A DNA stretch of 8,013 bases from Calditrichota bacterium (GTDB lineage: Bacteria > Calditrichota > Calditrichia > RBG-13-44-9): NCBI GenBank assembly GCA_016934605.1, contig JAFGSO010000255.1:1-8013 (forward strand), written 5' to 3'. Every line of letters starts with the position of its first letter. Position 1 is the first letter of the stretch. Shown piece after piece: positions 6,409-8,013 of this stretch. The position numbers and the translations under genes were made by a program. The notes under the pieces are model-generated. The model did no database searches and was not told the origin of the DNA. It saw nothing but the letters and a program-made list of their open reading frames with translations.

Positions 6409-7434
6409 TTAAAATTTCATGGAAACCGAAAAACGCTGGGCATTTTGCAGTCTTCCGAAATCCGCATAGGCGTAATCGATATGCATCTGGAAATTTCCCA
6501 GAAATCTGGCCATAAATCCTGCCCCCAGGGTGAGACCTTCTTCACTCTCATCGAGGAACAAATTACGATACCCGGCCCGGATCATAAACTGTTCCCGCAG
6601 GGCATACTCCATTCCAGCATGCACACTTTCATTATTATTGATTGGATGAATGGCATCTAGCGAGACAGTCAGACGGTGCGGGTGGGTATCAAATATTTCC
6701 ATAGCAACTCCCGCCTGAAAATTCAGAGGCAATGGCCATTTATCTGTTTTCAGTTCGGCAAAAATCTGTTCATTGTTTCCCATCTGGTAGGGATCCGGAT
6801 CATGAAAAACGAGGAGGTCTTCACCATTCATCTGCATATCCGATCCAAAGTTGGTCAGGGCCGCTCCGATTCTCATATTATTCAGTCCGGTCCTGAAAAT
6901 TGTCCCGATATCGATGGCGAAGCTCTGTGCCGTCTCCTTCCAGATTTTTTCCTGAATATATTTAGCACTGAACCCAATAGAAAAACGGTCCGTTAAGGAA
7001 AAGCCGTAGGACAGCATCAGGCCGAGATTGCTGACCCCAAAATATTCACCCGTTCCTTCCGGCTGGTCCACTGTTCGAACCATCATGTCGCTCATATTCA
7101 GGGTAGTAATACTTGCTCCCACTGTCCCGATCCGGCCCAGTGGGATAACAGCTCCGGCAAAATCGTAATTGATATCCGCCAGCCATTCTGTATGAACAAA
7201 TATGATCTCTGTTCGGGTAAGATTTCCCAATCCACCCGGATTCCAGTAAAGGGCACTGGCATCATTGGCATTTGCCACAAATGCTCCGCCCATGGCTATA
7301 GCTCTGGCGCCAACACCAATCTCCAGAAAAGAGGCTGAGGTTGTGGCCACATTGGAGACGTTACCCCGATACTGTGCCAGGCTGAGTGACCAGAAGCTGG
7401 TAACAAGAATAAAGGCAATGAAATACCGTTTCAT
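6409..7434 (-). CDS. PorV/PorQ family outer-membrane beta-barrel protein
   Basis: 341 residues. A clear signal peptide (MKRYFIAFILVTSFWSLSLA, cut before QYRG) is followed by the PorV/PorQ family opening: SASFLEIGVGARAIAMGGAF (34-53), then the strongly conserved ANDASALYWNPGGLGNL (56-72). The rest alternates short beta-strand segments with turns and finishes with VSMKF, a terminal phenylalanine typical of outer-membrane barrels. In type IX secretion, PorV-like proteins receive cargo carrying a C-terminal sorting domain and move it from the translocon to the surface attachment machinery. The gene starts 14 bases after the stop of the cargo-like protein upstream, which supports a dedicated pair. 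The ribosome-binding site is weak (ATGGAAT). Other barrel roles, such as hydrophobic solute uptake (FadL relatives), are less likely given the family motif and neighbour. Confidence 0.88.
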   Translation of the reverse strand: MKRYFIAFILVTSFWSLSLAQYRGNVSNVATTSASFLEIGVGARAIAMGGAFVANANDASALYWNPGGLGNLTRTEIIFVHTEWLADINYDFAGAVIPLGRIGTVGASITTLNMSDMMVRTVDQPEGTGEYFGVSNLGLMLSYGFSLTDRFSIGFSAKYIQEKIWKETAQSFAIDIGTIFRTGLNNMRIGAALTNFGSDMQMNGEDLLVFHDPDPYQMGNNEQIFAELKTDKWPLPLNFQAGVAMEIFDTHPHRLTVSLDAIHPINNNESVHAGMEYALREQFMIRAGYRNLFLDESEEGLTLGAGFMARFLGNFQMHIDYAYADFGRLQNAQRFSVSMKF

Positions 7435-7448
7435 AGGGCTATTCCATC

Positions 7449-8013
7449 TTATTTGATGATTGCAAATTTACCAATTTTTTCACCGACAGAACCGGCGTCC
7501 ACATGGTAGATATAAACACCGTATGCGATCTCCTGTCCGTCTTTGCTTAAAATATTCCAGGATTCCGATCCGTCATCCATGCCCGTATCATGGATAATGG
7601 TATCAACCAGATATCCGCGAAGGGTATATATACGGATAGTACATTTTTTTGGTAGATGTATAAAATCCAGTTTACGCTCTCCCCGACCAAAACGATAGGG
7701 AGAACGCGGTTCCCAGGAGGCAGCTACCACATAAGGATTGGGAACGACTGCAATTTTATCCAGATCCGATGAAGCTTTCTGCTCGTCATATGAACCTCCC
7801 CTCACAGTAAATTCCATGTAATCTCCGGTTCGGAAAGGTTTTTTGGTTATAATATGAAAAAGATCGCCTGGAGCCGGTGGCCGGTGTTTTTCTCCATTGG
7901 AATCAGCCTCGAAAAAGAGACGCCAGCTGGTTTTAAAATTCAAACCGGTGGCATTCGGATCATCCACCCAGATCATCATACCTTCAATTTTACCCACATC
8001 CTGTCCGGGAAGA
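7449..8013 (-). CDS. C-terminal part of a large exported protein with FlgD-like (type IX-style) sorting domain; 5' end outside the window
   Basis: 187 residues are visible and the frame stays open through the right edge (LPGQDVGKIEG ahead of the GTG at 7997), so that GTG is internal. The segment AVVPNPYVVAASWEPRSPYRFG begins the FlgD-type immunoglobulin-like domain. Then come FIHLPKKCTIRIYTLRGYLVDTI, a DDGSESWNILSKDGQEIAYGVYIYHV turn-strand region, and the final GKFAIIK. This arrangement is the usual ending of surface or secreted proteins in FCB-group bacteria with type IX-like export. The part before it (WRLFFEAD, PAPGDLFHIITKKPFRTGDYMEF) belongs to a preceding beta-rich domain. The protein's main function lies outside the window and cannot be stated. 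The PorV-like gene follows after 14 bases. Confidence 0.85.
   Translation of the reverse strand, partial: LPGQDVGKIEGMMIWVDDPNATGLNFKTSWRLFFEADSNGEKHRPPAPGDLFHIITKKPFRTGDYMEFTVRGGSYDEQKASSDLDKIAVVPNPYVVAASWEPRSPYRFGRGERKLDFIHLPKKCTIRIYTLRGYLVDTIIHDTGMDDGSESWNILSKDGQEIAYGVYIYHVDAGSVGEKIGKFAIIK

Noticed and set aside
7995..7997. GTG as the start of the FlgD-domain protein.
   Set aside because: The frame is open upstream to the window edge and the visible part is a C-terminal domain, so the true start lies outside.

Overview
The window is densely coding, moderately AT-rich bacterial DNA. All seven genes lie on the minus strand, so they are read from high to low coordinates, and the largest gap between genes is 76 bases. 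Two features suggest a Gram-negative bacterium of the FCB superphylum: a PorV/PorQ-type outer-membrane protein, and a protein ending in the FlgD-like C-terminal domain (VVPNPYVVA early, GKFAIIK at the end). From memory, that domain style is common in Marinimicrobia, Calditrichota and KSB1-like lineages. The placement is an inference from protein style, not a phylogeny.

Layout in transcription order: (1) 8013-7449, the C-terminal end of a large exported protein with a FlgD-like sorting domain, running off the right edge. (2) 7434-6409, a PorV/PorQ-family outer-membrane barrel protein, 14 bases downstream. A bulged hairpin at 6408-6380 follows it and may be a weak terminator or attenuator. (3) 6346-5036, a family 1 extracellular sugar-binding protein. 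(4) 5006-4137 and (5) 4137-3325, MalF-like and MalG-like permeases joined by a TGATG stop/start overlap. (6) 3248-1932, an exported, probably lipid-anchored alpha/alpha-toroid protein without an assigned activity. The gap before it is built of degenerate 7-base units. (7) 1892-783, a Gfo/Idh/MocA-family NAD(P)-dependent oxidoreductase. (8) 755-1, a GH130 enzyme (mannoside phosphorylase/hydrolase family), cut off by the left edge.

The last six genes read as a carbohydrate uptake and breakdown operon. A periplasmic toroid enzyme or sugar-binding protein would process or hold a glycan. The ABC importer would bring an oligosaccharide into the cytoplasm. There the oxidoreductase and the GH130 enzyme would convert it, GH130 most likely acting on a beta-mannoside. 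No ABC ATPase gene is present, so the importer needs one from elsewhere. The first two genes form a type IX-like secretion cargo/PorV pair and may be a separate unit or the surface part of the same system.

No RNA genes, CRISPR arrays, insertion sequences, phage genes or defence genes were seen. The most interesting part is the combination of a stand-alone exported toroid protein, a Gfo/Idh oxidoreductase and GH130 with a dedicated importer; I do not know of a characterised pathway with this exact composition.
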